NCBI GenBank assembly: GCA_021794095.1
Contig: JAJYRN010000016.1
Span: forward strand, 1 to 63,158
DNA: 63,158 nt
From: Acidobacteriota bacterium
Lineage (GTDB): Bacteria; Acidobacteriota; Holophagae; Holophagales; Holophagaceae
Direction of reading: 5' to 3'
Shown here: positions 1 through 8,198 of the stretch, piece by piece
Layout: each line of letters starts with the position of its first letter
Numbering within the stretch: position 1 is the first letter of the stretch
Position numbers and translations under genes: made by a program
Notes under the pieces: model-generated
The model's input: the letters and a program-made list of their open reading frames with translations, nothing else
Told to the model about the DNA's origin: nothing
Databases searched by the model: none

Positions 1-147
1 CTTGACTGGGCGTCCCTATCCAGTCTGCCGACATGCCTGCTGGCCCGCACCTTTGTGTTACCCCCAATGGAGGATGCACCGCCATTTTCATGCACCGCGG
101 CGCCCCGTGGGGCATCGGCGTCTTATTCCGTTCCAGCTCCTTAGAAC
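1..147. other. Window edge, no gene recognised
   Basis: The first 147 bases hold no reading frame that resembles a known protein. The frame open on the plus strand from base 2 has no protein-like composition and runs antisense into rplS. The segment is the downstream flank of the rplS operon and perhaps the start of an unseen neighbour. Confidence 0.4.
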
Positions 148-177
148 GTCAAAGGCGCCCGATCGGGCGCCTTTGAC
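148..177 (-). terminator. Hairpin terminator after rplS
   Basis: A perfect 13-bp stem (148-160 with 165-177) closes a GATC loop 18 bases past the rplS stop. The U-tract that should follow on the minus strand is short (GTTCT), so it is a plausible but not ideal intrinsic terminator for the trmD-rplS transcript. Confidence 0.6.
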
Positions 178-195
178 GCAAAGAGATGGGGCGGG

Positions 196-552
196 CTATT
201 CCGCGTTTTCGCGGCGCTCCTTGAGGCGGCCGGCCTTGCCCAGCTTCTCGCGGAGGAAGTAGAGCTTGGCGCGACGGACCTGGCCGTGGCGGACCACTTC
301 CAGCTTGTCAATGGTGGGGCTGTTCAGAGGGAAGATGCGCTCCACACCCACGCCGCTCGCGATCTTGCGGACGGTGAAGGAGGTGCGCATGCCGCCGCCC
401 TTGATGCCGATGATGATGCCCTGGAAGAGCTGGATGCGCTCCTTCTCGCCTTCCTTCACCTTGACGTGCACCTTCACGGTGTCGCCGGGCTGGATGCGGG
501 GCAGATCGGTGCGAAGCAGGCCGGCTTCGAGCTGGTCAATGATGTGGCTCAT
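196..552 (-). CDS. rplS: Large ribosomal subunit protein bL19
   Basis: This is bL19, a structural protein at the 30S-50S interface. The 118-residue product has the usual family length. It starts [11 protein letters not shown] and carries the family signatures [27 protein letters not shown] and [21 protein letters not shown]. The ATG at 552 was chosen because the frame upstream of it (to 741) reads as non-protein sequence antisense to the flank. It lies 110 bases downstream of trmD, the common trmD-rplS order, but rpsP and rimM are not next to it. A hairpin follows the stop. Confidence 0.97.
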   Translation of the reverse strand: MSHIIDQLEAGLLRTDLPRIQPGDTVKVHVKVKEGEKERIQLFQGIIIGIKGGGMRTSFTVRKIASGVGVERIFPLNSPTIDKLEVVRHGQVRRAKLYFLREKLGKAGRLKERRENAE

Positions 553-662
553 GGTGGGCTCCTGGGCCAGCGGTCCCAAGCCTTCGTTCAGGCGGACATG
601 GCACGATGGTCCCCGGAATGGGGAGTCCCCCAGTCTACCGGAAGGGCGGGAAAAGGGAAGCG

Positions 663-1451
663 TCAGGCGCCCGGCCAACGCCATCCCTTCGGCTTGGGGC
701 GGTCCCCGGTTTCGGGATGCTCCACCTGCCAGGCGCACCACTGGGCAGGGCGATCCAGGCCGGCCACCCGGTCGCGCAGGTAGGCGCCCCAGAGGTCCGG
801 CCGAAGCCGCTTGGTCCGGGCCATGGCCTCCCGCAGGCGCCAGAGCCGGATGGCCCCGTGGTCGCCGCCCTGCAACACCACCGGCACCTCCAGCCCCTCG
901 AAGAGGGCCGGCCGGGTGAAGTGGGGATGGTCCAGCAGGCCCGTGGCGAAGCTGTCCGCCTCGGCGCTGGCCTCGTTGCCCAGCACGCCGGGCAGCCAGC
1001 GGCAGACCGCATCCACCAGGCAGAGGGCCGGCAGCTCGCCGCCGCTCAGCACCGCCTCGCCCACGCTCAACTCTTCGTCCACACAGCGGTCCACAGCCCG
1101 CTGGTCCAGCCCCTCATAGCGGGTACAGACGAGGATGAGCTGATCCAGCCGGGCCAGCTCCCGCACCTTGGCGTGGGTGAGCGGCGGCGCGGCGGGACTG
1201 AAGTGGATCACGCGGCCCGCCCCGGCCCGCGGGACGGAGGCCAGGGTGTCCCGCAGCACCTCGGGACGCAGCACCATGCCAGGCCCTCCGCCGAAGGGCG
1301 CATCGTCCACATGGCCGAACGCATTGCCCGCGAAGGGCCGGTAGTTGTGCGTGTGCAGGCCGTGGCCCAGGTCGCGGAAGGCGCGGCCCGTGATGCCGAG
1401 GCGGGCGGCCTCGAAGAATTCCGGGAAGAGGGTCAGGGCATCGAAGCGCAT
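663..1451 (-). CDS. trmD: tRNA (guanine-37-N1)-methyltransferase TrmD
   Basis: TrmD methylates G37 next to the anticodon of tRNAs reading CNN codons, using S-adenosylmethionine and preventing +1 frameshifting. The 262-residue protein begins [14 protein letters not shown]. It has the trefoil-knot SPOUT signatures [26 protein letters not shown] and the [14 protein letters not shown] segment of the SAM-binding knot. The ATG is preceded by a 4-base gap from the ExoD-like stop, so translation is probably coupled. The last ~30 residues are less conserved. Confidence 0.96.
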   Translation of the reverse strand: MRFDALTLFPEFFEAARLGITGRAFRDLGHGLHTHNYRPFAGNAFGHVDDAPFGGGPGMVLRPEVLRDTLASVPRAGAGRVIHFSPAAPPLTHAKVRELARLDQLILVCTRYEGLDQRAVDRCVDEELSVGEAVLSGGELPALCLVDAVCRWLPGVLGNEASAEADSFATGLLDHPHFTRPALFEGLEVPVVLQGGDHGAIRLWRLREAMARTKRLRPDLWGAYLRDRVAGLDRPAQWCAWQVEHPETGDRPKPKGWRWPGA

Positions 1452-1455
1452 GCGG

Positions 1456-2046
1456 TCACCTCAGGAGCGCATGAAGCGCGGCCTTCAGGGCCCCCCAGAG
1501 GAGGCGGCCCGAGAGGGCGAAATAGACCGTGGTCAGGAGGCTGCAGCCCGCCCCCAGCCACGTGAGCAGGGGCCACTCCTCCAGCAGGGCGACGCCGAAC
1601 AGCACCAGACCGATTGCGGGCAGGACATTGGCCAGGGGCAGGGGCACCGGCAGCGCCGCCAGGAAGGCGGTCCAGCTAACCAGGAACCCCAGGAGGCGCC
1701 GCCCCGGGGCCCGCCGCGGCGCGGTACGCGCGCCCAGCCAGGCCAGCCGCGCCTCCACCTGGGCCAGCAGGGCTTTCACGTGGCCCCGCTGCAGTTCGTG
1801 CCGCTGGAGCGCCTCCGGAAGCCAAGGGTGGTTCCGGCCCCACCAGAGCTGGAGCCCCAGGGCCAGCGTCCCAAGGCTCAATACGTTCGCCACACCCGGA
1901 ATGAAGGTCAGGAGGGCCAGGATGAGCAGGGCCAAGCCATAGGTCTGCTCCTTCGCCGCATCAAGCAGTTCCCGCACCGAGACGGTCCCTTCCGCTTCCA
2001 GGAGCCGATCCAGGAGGCGGAACAGGGAAAGGGGCGGGGTGGGCAC
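1456..2046 (-). CDS. ExoD-family membrane protein
   Basis: This 196-residue protein resembles the ExoD (exopolysaccharide synthesis) family: an amphipathic start (SLFRLLDRLLEAEG), a hydrophobic hairpin near residues 38-66 containing a Pro-Gly break, an arginine-rich loop (HPWLPEALQRHELQRGHVKALL), and two more membrane segments near 115-180. The molecular function of ExoD proteins is poorly defined. The start is GTG at 2046; nearby ATGs are out of frame. It lies 33 bases after rlmN and 4 bases before trmD, probably in one operon. Confidence 0.8.
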   Translation of the reverse strand: MPTPPLSLFRLLDRLLEAEGTVSVRELLDAAKEQTYGLALLILALLTFIPGVANVLSLGTLALGLQLWWGRNHPWLPEALQRHELQRGHVKALLAQVEARLAWLGARTAPRRAPGRRLLGFLVSWTAFLAALPVPLPLANVLPAIGLVLFGVALLEEWPLLTWLGAGCSLLTTVYFALSGRLLWGALKAALHALLR

Positions 2047-2079
2047 GGCATCAGCATGACGGAAAACGGTGTCAACGCC

Positions 2080-3474
2080 TCAGTCCTCGCCCTCCGTCGC
2101 AGGAAGACCGCGGCGAAGGCTCCGCACCAGCTGGCCGCAGGCGCCGCCCACATCCTGGCCCCGGGAGCGCCGGACACTCACGGTCAGACCGGCCTCCACG
2201 AGCTGGCGGCAGAGGGCGCCGATCCGTGCCTCGTCCGGGGGCTCGAAGCCGCTGCCCGCATGCGGATTGAAGGGGATGAGGTTCACCTTGCTGGGGAAGC
2301 GGCGGGCAAAGGCGGCCAGGCGCCGGCCATCCTCCAGGCTGTCGGTGAGGCCTTTCAGAAGGACGTACTCCAGGGTGATCCGCTCACCAGACTGGAGTGG
2401 GAAGCGCCCCAGGGCCTCGGCCAAGGCCTCCAGGTTCCAGACACGGTTCACGGGCATGATGCGGGAACGGTGCTCGTCCGTGGTGGCATTGAGGCTCAGC
2501 GCGAGGCGCGGCCGCTTAGGATAGGTGCCCAGCCGCTCGATGCCGCTCACCAGGCCCGAGGTGGAGACGGTGATGCGGCGGGGCGGGATGGCCAGGCCCT
2601 TCGGATCCGTGAGGATGGCGAAGGCGGCCATGAGGTGGTCCAGGTTGTGCAGCGGCTCGCCCATGCCCATGAACACCAGGTTGACCGGCACGTCGGCGGG
2701 ATGTCCGTGATGGTTCAGCATGGCCACCACCTGGCCCACGATCTCCGCCGCCGTGAGGTTGCGCAGGATGCCCATCTGCCCCGTGGCGCAGAACGTGCAC
2801 CCCATGGCACAACCCACCTGGCTGGAGAGACAGAGCGTCACCCGGTCGAGGGTATTGATGTCCGGGGGCGTAGGTCGCAGACCGGCCCCCCGGACAGCAA
2901 AGCCCGGGGCAGGCTCCGCCTGAACCGGGCGCGGGGGCTCCGGGGGCGTAGGTCCCAGACCGGACCCCCGGACGGCAAAGCCCGGAGCAGGCTCCGCCTG
3001 ACCCGGGCGCGGGGGCTCCGGGGGCGTAGGTCGCAGACCGGCCCCCCGGACAGCAAAGCCCGGAGCAGGCTCCGCCTGAACCGGGCGCGGGGGCTCCGGG
3101 GGTGTAGGTCGCAGACCGGACCCCCGGACAACATAGGGCATGAAGACGCCCTCGATCTGCTTCCCATCCGCCAGCTGGAAGACATGTTTGGTGGCGCCAT
3201 CCTCGGAGGGCTGGCTCTGGACGATCTCCGGACCGCGCAGATCCACGGACTCCGCCAACCGGGCCCGCAACGGTTTCGGCAGGACGGTGAAACGCTCCCA
3301 CGCGGTCCATCGCTGGCGGTAGAGCCCCTCGAAGAGCTGGCCGCCGCGCCAGGCGGGCTCGCCCAGGGATTCCATCAGCCTGCGGAGCGCGGGCAGATCC
3401 AGGCCTGCGGCATCGGGCCGGGCCAGGGGGGTGGCTTCCGGCGCAGGCCGGTCCCAGGCGGCGCCCAAGCTCAA
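2080..3474 (-). CDS. rlmN: Dual-specificity RNA methyltransferase RlmN with an in-frame repeat insertion
   Basis: RlmN is a radical-SAM enzyme that makes m2A2503 in 23S rRNA and m2A37 in tRNA. The N-terminal accessory domain is present (MESLGEPAWRGGQLFEGLYRQRW). So are the cluster motif CAMGCTFC near residues 223-230, the GMGEPLHN motif, and the second catalytic cysteine in the C-terminal GGACGQL. At 464 residues it is about 90 longer than usual because residues ~116-205 are a proline-rich tandem repeat of 26 residues (GLRPTPPEPPRP...) between the accessory and radical-SAM domains. The likely start is TTG at 3474, overlapping the upstream stop; a later start is possible. Confidence 0.93.
   Translation of the reverse strand: MSLGAAWDRPAPEATPLARPDAAGLDLPALRRLMESLGEPAWRGGQLFEGLYRQRWTAWERFTVLPKPLRARLAESVDLRGPEIVQSQPSEDGATKHVFQLADGKQIEGVFMPYVVRGSGLRPTPPEPPRPVQAEPAPGFAVRGAGLRPTPPEPPRPGQAEPAPGFAVRGSGLGPTPPEPPRPVQAEPAPGFAVRGAGLRPTPPDINTLDRVTLCLSSQVGCAMGCTFCATGQMGILRNLTAAEIVGQVVAMLNHHGHPADVPVNLVFMGMGEPLHNLDHLMAAFAILTDPKGLAIPPRRITVSTSGLVSGIERLGTYPKRPRLALSLNATTDEHRSRIMPVNRVWNLEALAEALGRFPLQSGERITLEYVLLKGLTDSLEDGRRLAAFARRFPSKVNLIPFNPHAGSGFEPPDEARIGALCRQLVEAGLTVSVRRSRGQDVGGACGQLVRSLRRGLPATEGED
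2860..3129. repeat. 78-bp palindromic tandem repeat inserted in rlmN
   Basis: There are three full 78-bp units and a half unit, starting at 2861, 2939, 3017 and 3095. Each unit contains a hairpin from GTCCGGGGGC to GCCCCCCGGAC with an inner GGTC/GACC stem, then a second hairpin GCCCGG..CAGGC-TCC-GCCTG..CCGGGC. The array begins and ends with the first hairpin. Its 270 bp equal exactly 90 codons, so the rlmN frame is kept. Copies differ at a few bases, so it is not a simple assembly duplication. Confidence 0.9.
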
Positions 3475-3719
3475 TCCATCCGGATCCGGAAGGACTTCAT
3501 GAGGCGCTTATCGTCTTCAGAGAAAGGCAGCTCCGATTCCTCCATCCCGGAGACAGCCGAAAGCTTCAGGTGGGCCGCTTCCAGAATCAGGAGCAGCCCG
3601 TAGCCCTCGGACTGGATCTGGATGGCCAGATCCCGGCAGTGGTCATCCTCGGCCAGAACTTTCACCAAGGAGTCCCCCAGCTCGCTCACCAGGTGGTGCA
3701 GGTGCTCGGGCAGTTCCAT
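3471..3719 (-). CDS. Small conserved hypothetical protein (82 aa)
   Basis: I do not recognise this family. The 82-residue product (MELPEHLHHLVSELGDSL...) is acidic and probably mostly helical, with two leucine/isoleucine-rich stretches (LAIQIQSEGYGLLLILEAAHLKLSAV is amphipathic rather than a membrane span). Codon usage fits a real gene: G/C-ending codons throughout. Its stop overlaps the rlmN start by 4 bases, so translation is likely coupled, and it lies 44 bases after the ThiE-like gene. It has no signal peptide or cysteine motif. Confidence 0.7.
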   Translation of the reverse strand: MELPEHLHHLVSELGDSLVKVLAEDDHCRDLAIQIQSEGYGLLLILEAAHLKLSAVSGMEESELPFSEDDKRLMKSFRIRMD

Positions 3720-3763
3720 GGGACCTCCGGGGGCCCCATGTTAGCAGCGCCCGGGGCCCGGGT

Positions 3764-4327
3764 TCATCTGTCCCAGGCGGTCTGGAACCGCGCAACGGCC
3801 GCGGCGGGATCCTCCGACCAGAAGGCCCGGATGGCGGCCAGCCCGTCGAGGCGGGGATGGCGCAGGGGGCCCGCGTTCGAGGGATCGAGGCCACCAAGGG
3901 CCAGGATCCGGGGCCCCGCCGCCGGCAGGCCATCAAGGAAGCGGTGCAGACGGACCACCCCCCAGGGCTCTCCCTTCCCGGGACTCGGGAGGATGGGGGA
4001 CACCAGCAATTGCGCACACCCGCTCCGGACCGGCCATTGGGACTCCGCATGGAGGGGCCGGGAAAGCGGCAGCCAGGTCGGATCCAGCTCGGGATGGCCC
4101 TCGGGCGCATGCAGGCCCACGCCCGCAGCCAGGGCCACATCCAGCCGCCCGCCCAGCCAGATTTCCACCACCGGAGCAGCCTCCCGGCACCACCGGGCGG
4201 CATCCAGGAGCGCCCGGGCCTCCAGGGCCTGCTCCCGGATCAGGAGGCCCTGGATGCCGGAGCGGAGCACCGCCCCCCAGCGGGCCCGGTCGAAGCCGAG
4301 GCCCGGGGTGATGGCCAGGAGGAACAT
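3764..4327 (-). CDS. Thiamine-phosphate synthase-like protein (ThiE/TenI family)
   Basis: The 187-residue sequence follows the TIM-barrel layout of the ThiE/TenI family: MFLLAITPGLGFD, LLIREQALEARALLDAA, LDVALAAGVGLHAPEG, LLVSPILPSPGK and LALGGLDPSNAG before a C-terminal IRAFW. Canonical ThiE residues are partly degenerate: the usual substrate-binding Asn-Asp-Arg is replaced by LGGR. It may therefore be a TenI-type paralogue rather than a working thiamine-phosphate synthase. No other thiamine gene is near. Its ATG overlaps the bamD stop by one base (TGATG). Confidence 0.75.
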   Translation of the reverse strand: MFLLAITPGLGFDRARWGAVLRSGIQGLLIREQALEARALLDAARWCREAAPVVEIWLGGRLDVALAAGVGLHAPEGHPELDPTWLPLSRPLHAESQWPVRSGCAQLLVSPILPSPGKGEPWGVVRLHRFLDGLPAAGPRILALGGLDPSNAGPLRHPRLDGLAAIRAFWSEDPAAAVARFQTAWDR

Positions 4328-5256
4328 CAGCTGTCCAGGTGTTCCTTCACGCCCGAGGTGCCCATGTCAATGAGGCGGTCCGCCGCACGGGCAGCCCATT
4401 CGGACTTGGGATAGCTCTCCACGAGCTTCTGGTAGTAGTCCTTGGCCTCGGCCCGGAAGGTGGCGATGCGCTCGGTGGCGAAGGCCTTGAACGCCTTGAC
4501 GTACTCCGTCTTTTCCGCCGGAGACAAGTCCTCGAAGTGTTCCTTGCCCTTCTTGGCGAGGAAGCCCTTCAGGAACTGCTCGGTCTCCATGGGGATGAGT
4601 ACCCGCTGGCGCATGGCCTCGCCCAGGTAGTAGTAGGTCCGCTCCCGGTCCACGTAATCCGGATAGGCCGCCAGGGCGCCCTTGAGGCGGGTTTCCGCGC
4701 CGTAGTACCAGTAGGTGTTGACGTAGAAGATGCCGACCTGCAGTTCGTGCTCGGCCAGGCGGCGCCAGCATTGGGTGATCTTCGACCGGGCCTCGGTGGC
4801 ATAGGGGCTGCCCGGGGCCTCCTGGAGCAGCGCCTGGAAGGCGGTGATGGCCTTCCGCGTTTCTGCCTGGTCCCGTTCGGCGCTCTCGATGGCGGAGTAG
4901 TGGCAGAGGGCGAGGTGGTACAGGGCGTAGTCCCGCAGGGGGCTGCGCGGGAAATAATTCAGGAAGCTCTGGTACTCCACGGCCGCTTCGGGGTAGCTCG
5001 GGCTGGACTGGAAGAAGTAGCTGTCCGCCAGCATGATCTTGGCCCGCGGGAATTCCACGGAACCGGGCAGGTTCTCCTCGATTGCGTGCAGGCTGCGACG
5101 GGCCTGAGCGTACTTGCCCTCCTTCATCAGACGGTCGGCCGTGGCGAGCAATTCCGGCGCGGAATAGGTATTCTGGGCCGTCTTGGGCTTGCGGCAGCCC
5201 AGGCCTGGGCCCACCAGACAGGCGGCGGCAAGCAGCAGGGTGAGGGTTCGCTTCAT
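4327..5256 (-). CDS. bamD: Outer membrane protein assembly factor BamD-like lipoprotein
   Basis: BamD is the essential lipoprotein of the BAM complex, which folds beta-barrels into the outer membrane. The 309-residue product has a lipoprotein signal ending in a lipobox-like LVGPGLGC (Cys at ~21). TPR-like helices follow (YAQARRSLHAIEENLPGS, YPEAAVEYQSFLNYFPRSPLRDYALYHLALC), a typical BamD signature. The C-terminal region (YYQKLVESYPKSEWAARAADRL) forms the last repeat. It overlaps the alpha/beta hydrolase stop by 4 bases and the next gene by one base, a tightly coupled cluster. A paralogous YfiO-like TPR lipoprotein is the alternative. Confidence 0.85.
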   Translation of the reverse strand: MKRTLTLLLAAACLVGPGLGCRKPKTAQNTYSAPELLATADRLMKEGKYAQARRSLHAIEENLPGSVEFPRAKIMLADSYFFQSSPSYPEAAVEYQSFLNYFPRSPLRDYALYHLALCHYSAIESAERDQAETRKAITAFQALLQEAPGSPYATEARSKITQCWRRLAEHELQVGIFYVNTYWYYGAETRLKGALAAYPDYVDRERTYYYLGEAMRQRVLIPMETEQFLKGFLAKKGKEHFEDLSPAEKTEYVKAFKAFATERIATFRAEAKDYYQKLVESYPKSEWAARAADRLIDMGTSGVKEHLDS

Positions 5257-6263
5257 GCGGACTCCGGGGAAGTCTGGGACAGGGTCGGAACCAGGAAAGT
5301 GGACATGGAAGGAATGGCAGAACGGGCGGCCGGGTTCCAGGCCAGACGCAGGTTTTCAAGCCAGGGCGCGACCAGTGCCTGGGCCTCTCCGCGGTGCCGG
5401 TCATGGAAGATCTCATGGAAGAACCCGAGCAGTCGGTGGCGCTCCAGCACATCGGGCCGAACAGAGGCCCACAGCGCCTCGGACGCATCAGGATCCACCA
5501 CTGTATCCGCGCCGGCTTCCAGCAGCAGGATGGGGCGATCCAGCTCGTGCCCCAGCTGCAGAATTTCGGCGCGACCCTCATCCAGGACCGCGCCGAAGGC
5601 GGCGGTGGCCATCCGGTGGCAGAGGGGATCAGCTTCGTAGCGCTGCACCAGCACCGGATCAGAGCAGACCTGGCTTTTATCCCCGCGCAGACGCAGGGGG
5701 CGGTGCGGCGCCACCCAGCGGAGCACCCAGGACAACCGGATGAGCGCGCGGGTGTGGGGCCGGACAGCCACACTCGGGCTGGAGAGCACCAACCCATCCA
5801 GGGTGTCCGCGTGCCATAGCAGGGTGAGCAGGGCTACCAGGCCACCGAAGCTGTGGCCGAGCACCACCTGGGGGCAGACCGGCAAGGGCGGCATGGGCAC
5901 GCCATCCACCACCCGGGCCGATGCTCCGGTCCGTCCCGCGTCGTGGCGGCGCTCCTGCCGCAGGAAGAGGGCGAGATCATCCACGAAGGCCCGGATGCCC
6001 ACCGCATCCCCGCGGATGCCGCCGGAGCGGCCGAAGCCGCGGTGATCCATGCTCGACACCGCCCAGCCCTGGTGGTGCAACCAGTGGGCCGTGTGCCGGT
6101 AGCGTTCGCCGTGTTCACCGTAGCCGTGGGAGATGACCACCCGGCCCTTCGGCTCGGGATGCTCCCACCGGGCCCAGGCCAGGGGGGTGCCGCCATGGCC
6201 GGTCAGGATCCCACGGGTGGTGGGCTCCAGATCGGCGGGCAGGACGGGAATCGGTTCCGGCAT
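5253..6263 (-). CDS. Alpha/beta hydrolase, monoacylglycerol-lipase-like
   Basis: This 336-residue cytosolic hydrolase resembles bacterial monoacylglycerol lipases and lysophospholipases. Visible features are the oxyanion-hole region VVISHGYGEHGERY, the strand MDHRGFGRSGG, the nucleophile elbow VVLGHSFGGLVAL (Ser nucleophile), and late Asp and His regions (LEAGADTVVDPDAS, GFFHEIFHD) that complete the triad. The ATG at 6263 was chosen because the upstream extension to 6716 is antisense to prfB and not protein-like. It is the first gene of the bamD cluster and diverges from prfB. Confidence 0.88.
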   Translation of the reverse strand: MPEPIPVLPADLEPTTRGILTGHGGTPLAWARWEHPEPKGRVVISHGYGEHGERYRHTAHWLHHQGWAVSSMDHRGFGRSGGIRGDAVGIRAFVDDLALFLRQERRHDAGRTGASARVVDGVPMPPLPVCPQVVLGHSFGGLVALLTLLWHADTLDGLVLSSPSVAVRPHTRALIRLSWVLRWVAPHRPLRLRGDKSQVCSDPVLVQRYEADPLCHRMATAAFGAVLDEGRAEILQLGHELDRPILLLEAGADTVVDPDASEALWASVRPDVLERHRLLGFFHEIFHDRHRGEAQALVAPWLENLRLAWNPAARSAIPSMSTFLVPTLSQTSPESA

Positions 6264-6345
6264 CCCGCCAGAATACCGTGGGGGCGCAGGCTCCCGCCTT
6301 GGTTTAAAGTGGAAGGTTCCCCCACGGTCGGGGGCGGCGAGGCGG

Positions 6346-7455
6346 ATGATGGACTTCGAGAGCCTGGTGCGGGCCAAGAACGAGCTGGAGCCACGGGTCC
6401 GCCAGCTGGTCGCCCACCTGGATCCCGAACGGAAGGCCCTGGAGCTGGAGCAGATTGAGGAACAGACGACCGTGCCCGGCTTCTGGGACGATCCGGACGC
6501 GGCCAAGCCCCTGCTCCAGAAGCGGGGCTCCCTGAGCGGGGACATCACCCTCGCCAAGAAACTCTCCGGCAGCCTCGAGGACCTGGAGACCGCCCTGGAA
6601 CTCGCCCGCGAAGACACGGACATGCTGGCCGAAGCGGATACGGTCGAGGGCGGGCTCCGGAAGGCGATCGAGGATGCCGAGCTGCGCATGATGCTCAGCG
6701 GCGACCTGGACAACAATCACGCCATCGTGGCCATTGCGCCCGGCGCCGGTGGCACCGAGAGCCAGGACTGGGCGGCCATGCTGCTGCGAATGTACCTCCG
6801 CTTCTGCGAAGCCAAGGGCTGGGCCACGGAGATGATTGACTATCAGGATGGGGAGGAGGCCGGCATCAAGGGCGCCACCTTCATCGTGGACGCACCCTTC
6901 TCCTACGGCTACCTGCGGGCGGAGGCGGGCGTCCACCGCCTGGTACGCATCAGCCCCTTCGATGCCGCCAAGCGCCGCCACACCAGCTTCGCCGCGGTGT
7001 ACGTAAGCCCCGAGCTGGACGACACCATCAACGTGGACATCCCCGAGAAGGATCTGAAGATTGATGTCTTCCGCGCCAGCGGCGCCGGCGGCCAGCACGT
7101 GAACCGCACCGAATCCGCCGTGCGCTTCACCCACCTCCCCACCGGCATCGTGGTGAGCTGCCAGAACGAACGCAGCCAGATCAAGAACCGCGCAACCGCC
7201 CTGAAGGTGCTGCAGGGCCGCTTGTACGAGCTGGAGCAGCGGAAGTTCCTGGAGAAGGTGGCCGCCGCCAGCGGCGACAAGGCCGATGTGGCCTGGGGCA
7301 GCCAGATCCGCAGCTACGTCCTCCAGCCCTACCAGATGGTGAAGGACCACCGCACCGGCGAAGAGACGAGCCAGACTCAAAAAGTGCTGGACGGCGACCT
7401 CGACGGCTTCATCCGCGCCCAGCTCCTGGCCAAGAGCCTCAAGACCGAGGGCTGA
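6346..7455 (+). CDS. prfB: Peptide chain release factor 2 without programmed frameshift
   Basis: RF2 decodes UGA and UAA stop codons and triggers peptide release. The 369-residue protein has the stop-recognition tripeptide SPF (RISPFDAAKRR) and the catalytic GGQ loop (ASGAGGQHVNRTES). The start is one of two tandem ATGs (6346 or 6349). Upstream frame to 6133 is antisense to the hydrolase. In many bacteria codon 26 is an in-frame UGA read by +1 frameshift; here the homologous Leu-Asp junction is CTG GAT in one open frame, so that autoregulation is absent. Confidence 0.96.
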   Translation: MMDFESLVRAKNELEPRVRQLVAHLDPERKALELEQIEEQTTVPGFWDDPDAAKPLLQKRGSLSGDITLAKKLSGSLEDLETALELAREDTDMLAEADTVEGGLRKAIEDAELRMMLSGDLDNNHAIVAIAPGAGGTESQDWAAMLLRMYLRFCEAKGWATEMIDYQDGEEAGIKGATFIVDAPFSYGYLRAEAGVHRLVRISPFDAAKRRHTSFAAVYVSPELDDTINVDIPEKDLKIDVFRASGAGGQHVNRTESAVRFTHLPTGIVVSCQNERSQIKNRATALKVLQGRLYELEQRKFLEKVAAASGDKADVAWGSQIRSYVLQPYQMVKDHRTGEETSQTQKVLDGDLDGFIRAQLLAKSLKTEG

Positions 7456-7475
7456 TCAGCTTCCGGAAGACAGCT

Positions 7476-7571
7476 GGTCACGGAAGACACGGAATGCCAC
7501 GGAAGGCACGGAAGAACTGCGGTTTCGCCTGCTTCCGTGTCTTCCTGTCCTTTTCCGTGTCTTCCGTGTCC
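7476..7571. repeat. Long imperfect inverted repeat made of CACGGAAG units
   Basis: The left arm 7476-7514 and the right arm 7532-7571 are imperfect reverse complements over ~39 bases. Both arms are built of a short tandem CACGGAAG(A/G)-type unit. It fills the gap between the convergent prfB and the DUF6677-like gene, so it probably works as a bidirectional terminator or roadblock. The tandem composition suggests a mobile or expanding repeat family. Confidence 0.8.
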
Positions 7572-7589
7572 AGCCTCCCGCCATTAGGG

Positions 7590-8090
7590 CTACTGGCCCT
7601 TGGCGATCTGCTCCTGCTCGTCCTTCGGCAGGCGGAAGACCCACCGGCCCGTGGCACGATCCCAGAGATCGAAGCAGCAGAGCCAGTTGAGAAGACCGGC
7701 GACCATCACGTAGCTGGCGCCGTACTCCTGGGTGAGGGTGCGGACCGGTTCCGAGCCCGCGCCGCCGAAGGCCCAGGCGAATACGCCATAGACTGGGCCG
7801 ACTCCCAGGGTCGCCAGCGCCCCCAGACTGGGAAGCCAGGCGCCGGGCGTCGGCACATAGATGCCCCCCTTGATTCCATTCACCGCGCCGAACTGGAGTT
7901 GCAAGGCGCCCAGCAGGCAGAACACCAGCCACACCCCGAAGAAGGCCTTGGCCCGGCCCTTCTGGCCGATGGCCCAGTAGCCCGCGCCCGGTACCAGCCA
8001 TTGCAGCAGCAGGGGCTTCCAGGCCGCCTTGAGGGCCTTCTGCTTGCGGAGCGGGGCGGGGAGTTTCGGGAGGGGTTTCTCGTCTGACAT
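7590..8090 (-). CDS. Small polytopic membrane protein (DUF6677-like)
   Basis: The 166-residue product has a charged start (MSDEKPLPKLPAPLRKQKA) and four likely membrane segments. The first contains LLLQWLVPGAGYWAIGQKGRAKAFF, a pattern seen in small DUF6677/TM2-like membrane proteins. Later hydrophobic segments lie near residues 47-66, 85-107 and 123-140. The tail (WVFRLPKDEQEQIAKGQ) is cytoplasmic and charged. Function is unknown. It is convergent with prfB and diverges from the diguanylate cyclase gene 108 bases away. Confidence 0.7.
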   Translation of the reverse strand: MSDEKPLPKLPAPLRKQKALKAAWKPLLLQWLVPGAGYWAIGQKGRAKAFFGVWLVFCLLGALQLQFGAVNGIKGGIYVPTPGAWLPSLGALATLGVGPVYGVFAWAFGGAGSEPVRTLTQEYGASYVMVAGLLNWLCCFDLWDRATGRWVFRLPKDEQEQIAKGQ

Positions 8091-8198
8091 GGACTCAGAC
8101 TACCCCAGCAGCGCCACCCCTCCAACTTGTCTCCGCACGCCTTGCTGGGCGGACCCATCGGTAGGAAGCTTGCATCGCCGCAGCCTGGGGACCATGCC

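Noticed and set aside
2-262. Plus-strand frame at the window start
   Set aside because: It runs through the rplS terminator and antisense to rplS; no protein signature.
2860-3129. A CRISPR-like array in rlmN
   Set aside because: The units are contiguous with no variable spacers and form palindromes, and the array keeps the rlmN frame; no cas genes are near.
4367-5797. Long minus-strand frame across bamD and the hydrolase
   Set aside because: It is in another frame of two well-supported genes and has shadow-frame composition.
6133-6345. N-terminal extension of prfB
   Set aside because: The sequence is antisense to the hydrolase start and does not align with RF2; ATG 6346 is the family start.
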